Below, piece after piece: positions 36,423 through 45,544 of a stretch of 64,000 nt of DNA (its first letter is position 1; each line of letters begins with the position of its first letter). Both the position numbers and the translations under genes were made by a program. This DNA is from Mariniphaga anaerophila (lineage in GTDB: Bacteria; Bacteroidota; Bacteroidia; Bacteroidales; Prolixibacteraceae): contig NZ_FQUM01000010.1 in assembly GCF_900129025.1 (NCBI RefSeq), positions 58,317-122,316 of the forward strand, written 5' to 3'. The notes beneath the pieces were generated by a model. It did not search any database, was not told where the DNA came from, and worked only from the letters and a program-made list of their open reading frames with translations.

Positions 36423-37007
36423 ATGAACGAAATGGTCGATATAAAAGATCCATCTATTTTTATTTACATAAAAAAAGGCGACGAGAAAGCTTTTAGTCTT
36501 CTGTTTGAAGGTTATTATGCTGGATTGTCTTTTTTTGCCATGAAATACCTAAATGATTTGGATCTGGGACGTTCGCTGGTGCAGCAAGTCTTTATAGATT
36601 TGTGGCAAAACCGGCAAAAGATAGAAGTAAAAAAGTCAGTAAAATCCTATTTGTTCCAAACCGTAAGAAACCGTTGTATCGATTATTTAAGAAAAGCAAA
36701 AACTGTTGTTGAGGTATCCGAATTGCATGCCGACATGGAAGAAGTCCCTTTTCACGATTTGGTGGAAGAAGCTGAATTGAACGAACGAATTAATAGTGCA
36801 GTCAGTCAACTTCCTGAAAAGTGTCGTGAAGTTTTTTTGCTCTGCCGTTTCGAAGGGCTGAAGTACGCCGAAATAGCGAGAGAATTGAATATTTCGATTA
36901 AGACGGTTGAAATGCAAATGGGAATCGCTTTAAAAAAACTTCGGGAAAATTTATCTGATTACCAGATGATTAATCTGATGGCCTGTTTTTTTACTACAAA
37001 TAATTGA
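36423..37007 (+). CDS. ECF RNA polymerase sigma factor of PUL 2
   Basis: The protein has 194 residues from the ATG at 36423; a longer frame to 36354 adds a hydrophobic tail without sigma features. Region 2 is at about 20-90 (AFSLLFEGYYAGLSFFAMKYL; SYLFQTVRNRCIDYLRK). Region 4 is at about 125-175 (LPEKCREVFLLCRFEGLKYAEIARELNISIKTVE). It is followed by a FecR anti-sigma gene and an STN-SusC, the standard trans-envelope relay in which ligand bound by SusC releases the sigma factor to transcribe the PUL. Confidence 0.93.
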   Translation: MNEMVDIKDPSIFIYIKKGDEKAFSLLFEGYYAGLSFFAMKYLNDLDLGRSLVQQVFIDLWQNRQKIEVKKSVKSYLFQTVRNRCIDYLRKAKTVVEVSELHADMEEVPFHDLVEEAELNERINSAVSQLPEKCREVFLLCRFEGLKYAEIARELNISIKTVEMQMGIALKKLRENLSDYQMINLMACFFTTNN

Positions 37008-37086
37008 ATTACGTTACAGGGTAAATCGTTTTGTTTTCGTCTAAGTTTCGAAAGACCGTTGAGTTTTAAACGATTCAGACAAAACC

Positions 37087-38103
37087 GTGGAGAAAAACTA
37101 TACTAATATTGATGTGCTTATTAGCAAAGCCATTTCCGGCAATGCTACACCTGAAGAAATGCATGAATTGGAGCAGTGGCGATCTGCCGCCGACAGCAAC
37201 AGGGTTTTATATGAAAGAACAAAAAAAGCGTGGGATAGAAGTGAGGGGTATCTCTCAGAAGAACAACTGAACCAGGATAAATTCCAGCTCACCGCAGAGT
37301 ATTCCAATTACCTTTCAGGGAAGATAAAGAGAATCAGCAGGCAATCATTTATTTATAAAATTGCTGCTGTTTTGGCATTTCCGGTGGCATTGGGCATCGG
37401 CTGGCATTTGTTTAATGGTGGTGAAAAGCAGCTTCAGCTTTCAGAACAGTTTTGCGAAATAAGCTCACCCAAAGGGCATGTTTCCAAATGTATTTTGCCC
37501 GATGGAACTGAAGTGTGGATAAACACCGGCTCTTCCGTTGTTTACAATACAGCCTCATTTAACAGGGGAATCAGGGAGGTTGAGTTAGAAGGAGAGGCGT
37601 ATTTCGAAGTGACATCCAACAAAGAGAATCCTTTTGTTGTGGTTACTTCGCATGCCAATGTAAAAGTAACCGGAACCTCATTTAATGTGGTGGCGTATTC
37701 AGACAGCCAGGAGTTTGAGACGGTGCTTGCAGAAGGCAATATTGAGCTTCAGTTTAATGCCGGCAACAGAGAAAGTCTGGATATAAAGCCGGGTCAGCGT
37801 GCTGTTTATTATCCGGCTAATAACGATTTGAAAATTCAACAGGTAGAGGCCGATATGTTTACCTCCTGGCGAAACGGGGAACTGCTGTTTAAAGACGCGA
37901 CACTGAACGACCTGGTTAAAGAACTTGAACGTATTTATGATATTAAATTTCACCTGAAGCCGCAGACTCTCGGTAATTTCCGGTTCAGGGGAATGTTCAG
38001 TTACAACAATAACCTCATTGAAGCACTGGAAAAAATCAAAAAGACTTCAGGAATTGATTACTACATCGAAAATAAAGAGGTGTGGTTGCGAAAAACTAAC
38101 TAA
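37087..38103 (+). CDS. FecR-type anti-sigma transmembrane protein
   Basis: The protein has 338 residues from a GTG start; no in-frame ATG lies upstream within the open frame. The cytoplasmic N-terminus (about 1-85, DVLISKAISGNATPEEMHELEQW) binds the sigma factor. One transmembrane helix lies at about 90-108 (IYKIAAVLAFPVALGIGWHL). The periplasmic FecR domain contains LPDGTEVWINTGSSVVYN, GEAYFEVTSNKENPFVV and VTGTSFNVVAY, followed by a C-terminal STN-like segment (LNDLVKELERIYDIKF). It partners the sigma factor gene 79 bases upstream and the SusC downstream. Confidence 0.94.
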   Translation: MEKNYTNIDVLISKAISGNATPEEMHELEQWRSAADSNRVLYERTKKAWDRSEGYLSEEQLNQDKFQLTAEYSNYLSGKIKRISRQSFIYKIAAVLAFPVALGIGWHLFNGGEKQLQLSEQFCEISSPKGHVSKCILPDGTEVWINTGSSVVYNTASFNRGIREVELEGEAYFEVTSNKENPFVVVTSHANVKVTGTSFNVVAYSDSQEFETVLAEGNIELQFNAGNRESLDIKPGQRAVYYPANNDLKIQQVEADMFTSWRNGELLFKDATLNDLVKELERIYDIKFHLKPQTLGNFRFRGMFSYNNNLIEALEKIKKTSGIDYYIENKEVWLRKTN

Positions 38104-38166
38104 AATTAAACGAAGATGCCTATGACAAAAATGTACAAGTTTAATTAGACCTGGCCTGCGAAAAGA

Positions 38167-38198
38167 AAAGAGGGAAACTGTGGTGGCTTTCCCTCTTT
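38167..38198 (+). promoter_or_regulatory. Strong hairpin between fecR and susC
   Basis: AAAGAGGGAAA (38167-38177) pairs perfectly with TTTCCCTCTTT (38188-38198) around a 10-base loop. Only three T residues follow the stem base, so it may be a partial attenuator or an RNA-processing site that sets the ratio between the regulator genes and the SusCD genes. A ten-codon ORF (38116-38148) lies just before it. Confidence 0.55.
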
Positions 38199-38255
38199 AC
38201 AACCTTCATTAGCCAGAAAAAGCTAAATCAGTTATTAACAAAAACATGTAAATGT

Positions 38256-41200
38256 ATGAAAAATTTGACAAAACGGGTGGGGAAGTTGTGTCCCTGCTCT
38301 AAAAAAACCTTGTTGATTATGCGGTTAAGTATTTATCTTATTTTAATTGCTGTTTTTTCCTCTTCGGCCAGTGTTTATTCGCAGGCCACAAGGCTTACGG
38401 TAAAAATGAAAAATGCCAAGCTGTCAGAAGTATTTGATGCCATTGAACAGCAATCAGAATTTTACTTTTTTTACAATCGTGACTATTTTGATGATGTGAA
38501 GTATGTTTCGGTTAATTTTGAAAATACGTTGATTGATGACGTTTTAAAAGAGCTTCTAAAAGATGAACGAATCACCTATGAGATTTATGACCGAAATATT
38601 TTGCTGAGTATTCCCAAAGCATCGTTAATTGCTTCGCAAAAAAACACACTTCAGCAACAGAAAATTGTGTCAGGAAAGGTGACAGACTCCGGTGGTCAGT
38701 CCCTGCCCGGCGTTACCGTAGTAGTGAAAGGCACTACCCAAGGTACAGTGACTAACGCCGATGGAAATTACTCGGTAACAAATATTCCTGAGGGGGCAAC
38801 TTTGATATTTTCTTTTGTTGGAATGAGAACTCGTGAAATAGTCATTGGAGATCAAACAATTGTTAATCTGACAATGGATGTGGATGCTATTGGTATAGAT
38901 GAAGTTGTTGCTGTTGGATATGGTACACAAAGGAAAGTAAATTTGACAGGGTCGGTAGGTCGAATTGATGCCAAAGAATTTGAAACAAGGCCAATTACCA
39001 ACGTGACTCAGGCACTTCAGGGAAAAGTTCCGGGATTACTTGTTAATCAAACAGGAGGACAACCAGGAGGCGAACAATTCAAAATTAATATAAGGGGTGT
39101 TAGTACTTTTTCTAATAATGATCCTTTAATTATTGTTGATGGAATTGCTATGTCTTTGGTCAATCTTAATCCACAAGATATTGAAAGCATCTCAGTATTG
39201 AAAGATGCGGCTTCTGCTGCGATATACGGAGCTCGTGCATCAGGGGGAGTTATTTTGGTTACTACGAAGAAAGGTTCTGTTGGAAAAACCAAAATATCAT
39301 ACGATGCATATTACGGGATCCAAACCCCTACAATGTTGCCAGATATGGTGAATGCATACGAGCATGTAATGTTATACCGGGAGGCAGAGTATAATGGCAA
39401 TCCGGAAACAACGGTTTATAAATATACATTGGAAGAAATGGAGGCATATAGAAAGGGTGAATTGCCGGAAACAGATCGTGTTGACTATTTGTTTAATTCA
39501 GCAGGTCAACATAGCCATAACCTTTCACTATCAGGAGGAAGCGAAATTAATCAATACCTTTTATCTATTGGAATTACCTCGCAAGACGGCACACTGAGAA
39601 ATACGTCATCTAATAGATACAACTTTAGGCTGAATAATAATATCAGGGTAAGTGAACGCTTCAATATTAATTTGAATGTTCAATACGCACCAACCAGAAG
39701 ACACCAGATGTCGGAGGCAACATATCCCTCCGGACCAACACGCGGACTTTCAGATATTATTTATAATGCTGCTTTTAGGAGGGGAGCGGATGATTTTATT
39801 TTTACGAGTGATGGAAGATGGGCCTCGGTAACAGGCTGGGCCAATAGGATAGGTCTGGCTTCAGAGGATGGCGGGTTTCAAGAACGAGCATTAAATAGAT
39901 TTACAGGAGTTGTGACATTAGACTATAAGTTGTTACCAAGCTTATCAATAAATGGAATGTATGGAGGAAAATTCGATCATACTAGACAGGTAGATTATAG
40001 TAAAAGGATGCAGTTTATTAACCCAGATGATTTGACTACTGTAGACTTTGATTATAATATAAACTCGCTACTTATATATAATAAGGACAATTATCAGCAT
40101 AATGCTCAACTATTATTGAATTATGATAAAACATTTGGTGAGAATCATGAGGTGAAAGGGCTTTTGGGTTTTTCACAAGAATGGAATACCGATACTTGGG
40201 AAAGGGTTGGAAGAAGAAATTTTGTAACAGATGATATCTATGTCATAAATGCTGGAAGTAGTGATCCTTCTGTTTGGACTACAGCCAGTAGCGCATCCGA
40301 ATGGGCTCTTCGTTCATATTTTGGAAGATTGAATTATTCTTTGAATAATAGATATTTATTTGAAACAACCATGAGGTATGATGGATCATCCAGATTTAGC
40401 GAAAATAATAGGTGGGGCTTTTTCCCTTCTTTCTCTGCCGGTTGGAGATTAAGCGAAGAAAGTTTTATGGAAAATATTGATTGGGTGAACAATTTTAAAA
40501 TCAGGGCATCCTGGGGACAGGTTGGAAACCAGAATATAGCTTTATATCAGTATTATTCAACTGTTGCAACCAGCGCATACTATTTTGGAGGTGTTGCACA
40601 AACTGCTACCTATTATTCGGGAACACCAAATGCTTCACTTAAGTGGGAAACAAAAACTACCAGCAATATTGGTTTTGATCTTGGTTTGGCAAATAGTAAA
40701 CTTAATATTGAATTTGATTTGTTCAAGGAGAATACAGAAGGAATTTTAATGAAGCCTGCTGTTCCAACATCTTATGGGCTTGGAGCGCCCTATCAAAATG
40801 TGGCAACAGTCGAGAATTTTGGATGGGAAACTCAAATATCATACAGAAACAATATTAAGGAGTTCTCATATCATGTTGCACTTCAGATTTCTGACGCTCA
40901 GAATAAAGTAGTTTCCATGATTGGAAGTCCTCAGATTAGTAGCAACAGAATTACAGAGATTGGCTACGAAATGAATGAATGGTATGGATACAAAGCTATT
41001 GGCATCTTTGCAACACAGGAAGAGGTTGATAACTATGCCAAGTTAAATCCTAAAACCGGAATCGGAGATTTAAAAATCGAAGATATTAGCAATGATGGAA
41101 AAATAACAGCTGCTGACAGGCAACGACTTGGTAGTTCAAGGCCTAGGTTCCCGTATGGAATTAGCATAGATTTAGGTTGGCGGAATTTTGATTTTTCTGC

Positions 41201-41621
41201 TTTTGTTCAAGGAGTAGCCTACAAAAAGACTTTTATTGATAGGCCTACACAACCTTTTGGAGGTAGTCTTGAAACTGCCCAGAAAAACCATTTAGACAGA
41301 TGGCATTTGGCAGAAGATGGCGTGACATGGATTCCTGGAGAATTTCCCAAAATGAGAATAAGTAGTTTTAATAATAGATTTTCTTCATTTTGGTTACAGA
41401 ATGCTGCCTATTTAAGGATGAAGAATATACAGCTAGGTTATTCATTGCCTTCTTCATTATTGAATAAATATGGAATTGACCGTTTTAGACTATATGTAAG
41501 CGGAGAAAACCTATTTACATTAACGGGTATTTATGGATGTGATCCTGAGGCTCCGGATTCCAGAGCAACGTTTTATCCATTAAGCCGGATTATTAATTTC
41601 GGGATTAATCTCTCATTTTAA
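38256..41621 (+). CDS. SusC-type TonB-dependent receptor with STN signalling domain
   Basis: This 1121-residue protein has a long basic N-terminus, then signal peptide YLILIAVFSSSASVYSQ (to about 43). An STN domain (about 48-120, LTVKMKNAKLSEVFDAIEQQSEF) follows that contacts FecR, then a carboxypeptidase-regulatory domain (about 130-205), plug (AVGYGTQRKVNLTGSVG to SVLKDAASAAIYGARASGG) and barrel. It is the receptor-sensor of PUL 2. The first about 650 bases have normal base use, while the barrel part turns AT-rich with many ATA/AGA/AGG codons, suggesting mosaic origin. Confidence 0.95.
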   Translation: MKNLTKRVGKLCPCSKKTLLIMRLSIYLILIAVFSSSASVYSQATRLTVKMKNAKLSEVFDAIEQQSEFYFFYNRDYFDDVKYVSVNFENTLIDDVLKELLKDERITYEIYDRNILLSIPKASLIASQKNTLQQQKIVSGKVTDSGGQSLPGVTVVVKGTTQGTVTNADGNYSVTNIPEGATLIFSFVGMRTREIVIGDQTIVNLTMDVDAIGIDEVVAVGYGTQRKVNLTGSVGRIDAKEFETRPITNVTQALQGKVPGLLVNQTGGQPGGEQFKINIRGVSTFSNNDPLIIVDGIAMSLVNLNPQDIESISVLKDAASAAIYGARASGGVILVTTKKGSVGKTKISYDAYYGIQTPTMLPDMVNAYEHVMLYREAEYNGNPETTVYKYTLEEMEAYRKGELPETDRVDYLFNSAGQHSHNLSLSGGSEINQYLLSIGITSQDGTLRNTSSNRYNFRLNNNIRVSERFNINLNVQYAPTRRHQMSEATYPSGPTRGLSDIIYNAAFRRGADDFIFTSDGRWASVTGWANRIGLASEDGGFQERALNRFTGVVTLDYKLLPSLSINGMYGGKFDHTRQVDYSKRMQFINPDDLTTVDFDYNINSLLIYNKDNYQHNAQLLLNYDKTFGENHEVKGLLGFSQEWNTDTWERVGRRNFVTDDIYVINAGSSDPSVWTTASSASEWALRSYFGRLNYSLNNRYLFETTMRYDGSSRFSENNRWGFFPSFSAGWRLSEESFMENIDWVNNFKIRASWGQVGNQNIALYQYYSTVATSAYYFGGVAQTATYYSGTPNASLKWETKTTSNIGFDLGLANSKLNIEFDLFKENTEGILMKPAVPTSYGLGAPYQNVATVENFGWETQISYRNNIKEFSYHVALQISDAQNKVVSMIGSPQISSNRITEIGYEMNEWYGYKAIGIFATQEEVDNYAKLNPKTGIGDLKIEDISNDGKITAADRQRLGSSRPRFPYGISIDLGWRNFDFSAFVQGVAYKKTFIDRPTQPFGGSLETAQKNHLDRWHLAEDGVTWIPGEFPKMRISSFNNRFSSFWLQNAAYLRMKNIQLGYSLPSSLLNKYGIDRFRLYVSGENLFTLTGIYGCDPEAPDSRATFYPLSRIINFGINLSF

Positions 41622-41639
41622 AAGTATAATAATGATATT

Positions 41640-43154
41640 ATGAGAACAATAATAGCTAAATTTTTATTTTCTATAATGACAATATTTTTATTGTCATGCG
41701 GTGATTTTTTGAATACAGAACCATTAGCAGATATTTCAGATGCTACATACTGGAAAACTGAGAATGATGCTACCATGTGGATAAATTATGCTTATCGTTC
41801 TTTACCTGGGGTAAATGATTATCGATTTGATTCGATGAGCGATGACTGCGTTGGTGCAGGAGATTTAATAGCACAAGGACTTCAGGCTCCAACAGATGGT
41901 TTGGTAGGTATAAAATGGGGTTACAACACAATCAGACATTGTTTGGAGTTAATAGAGAGAGCAGATGAGATGTCGAATCTTTCATCAGAGGCGTATGATA
42001 TGCTTACCGGACAGGCTCATTTCATTATTGCATATCAATATTTCGAGAAAATAACATTGTATAGGGATATTCCTTTTATCAAAGAAACCTTGCCTCTTGA
42101 AGAATCAGACTTACCGAATACAGAAAAAAGTGTAATTCTGGATTATGTTTTAGATCAGTTGGATTTGGCAATCAATAAACTTCCTGTTAGCTGGCCTGAT
42201 TCAGATGTTGGTAGAGCAACAAAAGGAGCAGCACTGTCATTGAAGACCAGGGTCTTATTGTATAATGGTCGCTGGGAAGAAGCTGCCAATACCGCAAAGC
42301 AAGTTATTGATTTGGGAATTTATAGTTTACATTCGAATTATAATGAGCTGTTTCTTACAAGCTTTAACAATGTCACTAGTGAAGTGATTTTAGCTCATCA
42401 ATATGCCAAAGACTTGTATACACACACATTGCAATTTCCATATAGCTTCTATCGGGTTGGAGGAACCAGTGGAAGTTTGCCTTTGCCTGATCTTGTAAAT
42501 TCATATGAGTGTATAGATGGGCTGTCGATCGAAGAATCCCCATTATACGATCCTCTTGACCCGTGGAAAAATAGAGATCCACGTTTTAAAATGAATTTCA
42601 TAGTTCCTTTTGATACTTTATCGGGAGTTGTATATGATCCTGTGAATAATTTGGATGACAGAACTCCCGCTAGAACATATGTCTATTTTAGAAAATATAT
42701 TGCCGATATGGTGACCCAGCAAAGAACATCTTGGGTAAATTGGATTTTGTTTAGGTACGCTGATGTGTTATTGATGTATGCAGAAGCAAAAAATGAAGCT
42801 GCAGGTCCTGACGATAGCATTTACGATGCTATAGATCAAATTAGAAAAAGGGCAGGAATGCCGGTTTTAGATAGAAATAAGTATAACTCTAAAGATAAGC
42901 TGAGAGATGCAATCCGAAATGAAAGAAGAGTTGAATTAGCCGGTGAAGGATTAAGGTATTTTGATATATTAAGGTGGAAAACAGCAGAAATTGTATTGAA
43001 TAAGCAAGTAGTTAGTTTTGAAATACCGGGGCTACTTCCACTAAGAATTATCCACACCCGAAATTTTGACCCAGCTAAACATTATGTCTGGCCAATTCCT
43101 CAAAGCGCGATTGATAAAGCGAAAAATCTAGAGCAAAATGCTGAATGGAGATAG
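41640..43154 (+). CDS. SusD/RagB-type surface lipoprotein of PUL 2
   Basis: This 504-residue lipoprotein has lipobox FLLSC near residue 20. SusD features are ISDATYWKTENDATMWIN (near 35), AHFIIAYQYFEKITLYRDIPFI, LFRYADVLLMYAEAKNEA and the C-terminal RRVELAGEGLRYFDILRWK. The end (WPIPQSAIDKAKNLEQNAEWR) is typical. It starts 18 bases after SusC and pairs with it to import the PUL 2 glycan. The coding sequence is AT-rich: the row at 42001 has 20 G/C of 60 by hand count. Confidence 0.95.
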   Translation: MRTIIAKFLFSIMTIFLLSCGDFLNTEPLADISDATYWKTENDATMWINYAYRSLPGVNDYRFDSMSDDCVGAGDLIAQGLQAPTDGLVGIKWGYNTIRHCLELIERADEMSNLSSEAYDMLTGQAHFIIAYQYFEKITLYRDIPFIKETLPLEESDLPNTEKSVILDYVLDQLDLAINKLPVSWPDSDVGRATKGAALSLKTRVLLYNGRWEEAANTAKQVIDLGIYSLHSNYNELFLTSFNNVTSEVILAHQYAKDLYTHTLQFPYSFYRVGGTSGSLPLPDLVNSYECIDGLSIEESPLYDPLDPWKNRDPRFKMNFIVPFDTLSGVVYDPVNNLDDRTPARTYVYFRKYIADMVTQQRTSWVNWILFRYADVLLMYAEAKNEAAGPDDSIYDAIDQIRKRAGMPVLDRNKYNSKDKLRDAIRNERRVELAGEGLRYFDILRWKTAEIVLNKQVVSFEIPGLLPLRIIHTRNFDPAKHYVWPIPQSAIDKAKNLEQNAEWR

Positions 43155-43190
43155 TTGTATAAGAGTATTTTGACGATATTTTATGATTGG

Positions 43191-43224
43191 TAACCCAGTT
43201 ATGGCGGCCTTCATAGCTGGGTTA
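43191..43224 (+). terminator. Hairpin after the PUL 2 SusD gene
   Basis: TAACCCAGtTATG (43191-43203) pairs with CATAgCTGGGTTA (43212-43224) with one T-G wobble and an eight-base loop. Only a short T-run follows. It may partly separate SusCD from the downstream genes, a common arrangement that gives more SusCD than enzymes. Confidence 0.65.
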
Positions 43225-43346
43225 TCTTTAAAAAAAGTTTTTCAATAACATTAGTACAAAAACGATGTTGTTGATAATGATTAAAATAACACCGAGATTG
43301 ATAGGCTTTTTTCAAACCTATTTAAGAATCCAAAATTAGTATATCG

Positions 43347-45317
43347 ATGAAAAATAAATTGTTATTCCTTTATTTAATATTTTTCTGGTTCTTTTTTTTG
43401 CCATTTATGTCAATTAGTCAGCAACTTGAACGGCTGTCGTATAATAATCCTGATTTGTTAGTTGATTTAGGTGTTGGTCTTTGGGCCTGGCCGCTACCAA
43501 TGGATTATAACGACGACGGGTTAATAGACTTAGTTGTTGTCTGTACAGACACCCCATATAATGGCGTTTACTATTTTGAAAATTCAGGGGATATAGATGC
43601 TGATAGACTACCAATTTTTAAATCGTCAAAGCGCATTGGCGATGGAGTGCGGAATGTAAGGATGTCATATCATAATGGTGTCCCTTTAGTAACAACACCG
43701 GGTAAATTGTATAAAGATTTTAAGGTTAATTGCTTCAACGCTCCGGAAAGCATTCCTGCGGATAATATGAATAATATTATTGCTCATCTGGATAGAATAA
43801 GGGCAAATCAATGGCAGTTAGTAGATTTTAATGGAAATGGTATATTGGACTTGCTCGTTGGTGTTGGAATATGGGGACCTAGGGATTATAGAGGGAGTAA
43901 ATATTATGGATGGGATAATGCCTACAATAAAGAAGGACAGTGGACAAATGGACCAATTCGTGGATATCTTTATTTATCAAGAAATGAAGGTTCCAATGAT
44001 AACCCTGTTTATGATGAAACGATTCAGCTTTTTGATACAGACGGTACTCCTCTAGAAGTTTTCGGTATGCCTTCTCCGAGTTATGCAGATTTCAATGGCG
44101 ACGGCAACCCTGATATTCTTTGTGGTGAATTTCGTGATGGGTTTACTTTTTTTGAAAACGTAGGCACCATAGAAAATCCTTTATTTGCTACTGGCAGACC
44201 GTTAACAAATGGTGACCAGATTATCCGGATGGGGCTTTGCATGATTACTCCTATTGCTTTTGATTTTACTGGAAATGGCTGGCCGGATTTGATTGTGGGA
44301 GATGAAGATGGCAGGGTAGCATTAATCGAACATACAGGAGAAATTATTGATGGAATGCCTGTGTTTTTGCAACCACGATATTTTAAGCAGCAGGCGGATA
44401 AAGTTAAATTTGGGGCACTTGCAACACCTGTTGGCTATGATTGGAACGGAGATGGATTGGACGATATAATTACAGGAAATACGGCAGGACATATTGCTTT
44501 TATTAAAAATTTGGGTGGAACCCCCGTAAAGTGGGATGCTCCGAAATTACTGGAATCTGATGGTGAGGTGATAAAAATTTTGGCAGGCTCAAATGGTTCA
44601 ATTCAAGGTCCGGCAGAAGCAAAATGGGGATATACAACATTGTCTGTTGCAGACTGGAATCATAATGGACTCCCAGATTTAATAGTAAATTCAATTTGGG
44701 GCAAAGTTGTTTGGTATGAGAATGTTGGTACTCTGACCAATCCGAAGCTGAAATCAGCTCAGCCCATAGAAGTTAAATGGGAGGATAGAGTTCCAAAACC
44801 CCAGTGGAATTGGTGGAATCCGAAAGGGGATGAATTGGTTACTCAATGGAGAACGACGCCTGTTGCGATTGATTGGAACGGCGATGGATTAACAGACCTT
44901 GTGATGTTGGATCATGAAGGCTATTTGTCGTTGTTTCGCCGGAAGAAAGAAGGTGACAACATCATTTTATTACCAGGAGAAAGAGTATTTCGTTTAAAAG
45001 AAAAAGAATGTCCATTAAGGTTAAATGAGAAGGAAGCCGGTGGCAGTGGACGAAGGAAAATATCAATAGCAGATTTTGACAATGATGGGCGATTGGATTT
45101 ACTGCTCAATAGCCAAAATGCTACATTCTTTCGAAATATTGGAATGGAAAACGGTATTACTACTTTTGAAGATATGGGATTGCTAGATGATAGAAAGTTA
45201 GCAGGACATACAAGTAGTCCTACCGTGATAAACCTTACAGGAAAGGAAAGCAAAGATTTGCTTATCGGAGCTGAAGATGGGTACTTGTATTATCGAATTA
45301 ACCCGTATTCGAAGTAG
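43347..45317 (+). CDS. Secreted VCBS/FG-GAP beta-propeller protein
   Basis: The protein has 656 residues and a signal peptide (about 1-25, LYLIFFWFFFLPFMSIS). At least eight calcium-type DxNxDG loops occur: DYNDDGLID, DFNGNGILD, DFNGDGNPD, DFTGNGWPD, DWNGDGLDD, DWNHNGLPD, DWNGDGLTD and DFDNDGRLD, each followed by a hydrophobic strand. This predicts an integrin-like propeller. Such proteins in PULs bind glycans or carry unassigned lyase or hydrolase activity, so catalysis is not excluded. No clear catalytic set was found. Confidence 0.85.
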   Translation: MKNKLLFLYLIFFWFFFLPFMSISQQLERLSYNNPDLLVDLGVGLWAWPLPMDYNDDGLIDLVVVCTDTPYNGVYYFENSGDIDADRLPIFKSSKRIGDGVRNVRMSYHNGVPLVTTPGKLYKDFKVNCFNAPESIPADNMNNIIAHLDRIRANQWQLVDFNGNGILDLLVGVGIWGPRDYRGSKYYGWDNAYNKEGQWTNGPIRGYLYLSRNEGSNDNPVYDETIQLFDTDGTPLEVFGMPSPSYADFNGDGNPDILCGEFRDGFTFFENVGTIENPLFATGRPLTNGDQIIRMGLCMITPIAFDFTGNGWPDLIVGDEDGRVALIEHTGEIIDGMPVFLQPRYFKQQADKVKFGALATPVGYDWNGDGLDDIITGNTAGHIAFIKNLGGTPVKWDAPKLLESDGEVIKILAGSNGSIQGPAEAKWGYTTLSVADWNHNGLPDLIVNSIWGKVVWYENVGTLTNPKLKSAQPIEVKWEDRVPKPQWNWWNPKGDELVTQWRTTPVAIDWNGDGLTDLVMLDHEGYLSLFRRKKEGDNIILLPGERVFRLKEKECPLRLNEKEAGGSGRRKISIADFDNDGRLDLLLNSQNATFFRNIGMENGITTFEDMGLLDDRKLAGHTSSPTVINLTGKESKDLLIGAEDGYLYYRINPYSK

Positions 45318-45363
45318 CTAAGCTTTTAAATTTTTTTTCTATGTGTATAATATCATTTTTCGT

Positions 45364-45428
45364 CTTACCCCTCCAAACCTTCCCTAAAGAGGGAGGATTA
45401 AAGTCCCCTAAAGGGGATTTAGAGGTAA
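45364..45428. repeat. REP-like palindromic repeat cluster
   Basis: Within 65 bases there are three nested or adjacent palindromes: TTACCcCT near 45365 with AGAGGTAA at 45421-45428, a TTCCCT/AGAGGGA hairpin at about 45380-45394, and TCCCCTaaAGGGGA at about 45403-45418. This kind of CCCCTAAAGGGG unit recurs between genes in many Bacteroidota genomes. It lies between the propeller gene and the URO-D-like gene. Confidence 0.55.
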
Positions 45429-45544
45429 AAACTAAATGGATACTTACAAGCTGCAAGTTGATTTCATTACTAAAAGACTTTTGAGACAGCCTCCTGTTTT
45501 GCTTGGTAATGGTATAAAAATTTGGTAAATGCTATACTTTGTAT

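Noticed and set aside
44041..44160. DxNxDG loops read as EF-hand calcium proteins
   Set aside because: The loops recur at regular spacing with FG-GAP/VCBS strand patterns, which fits a beta-propeller.
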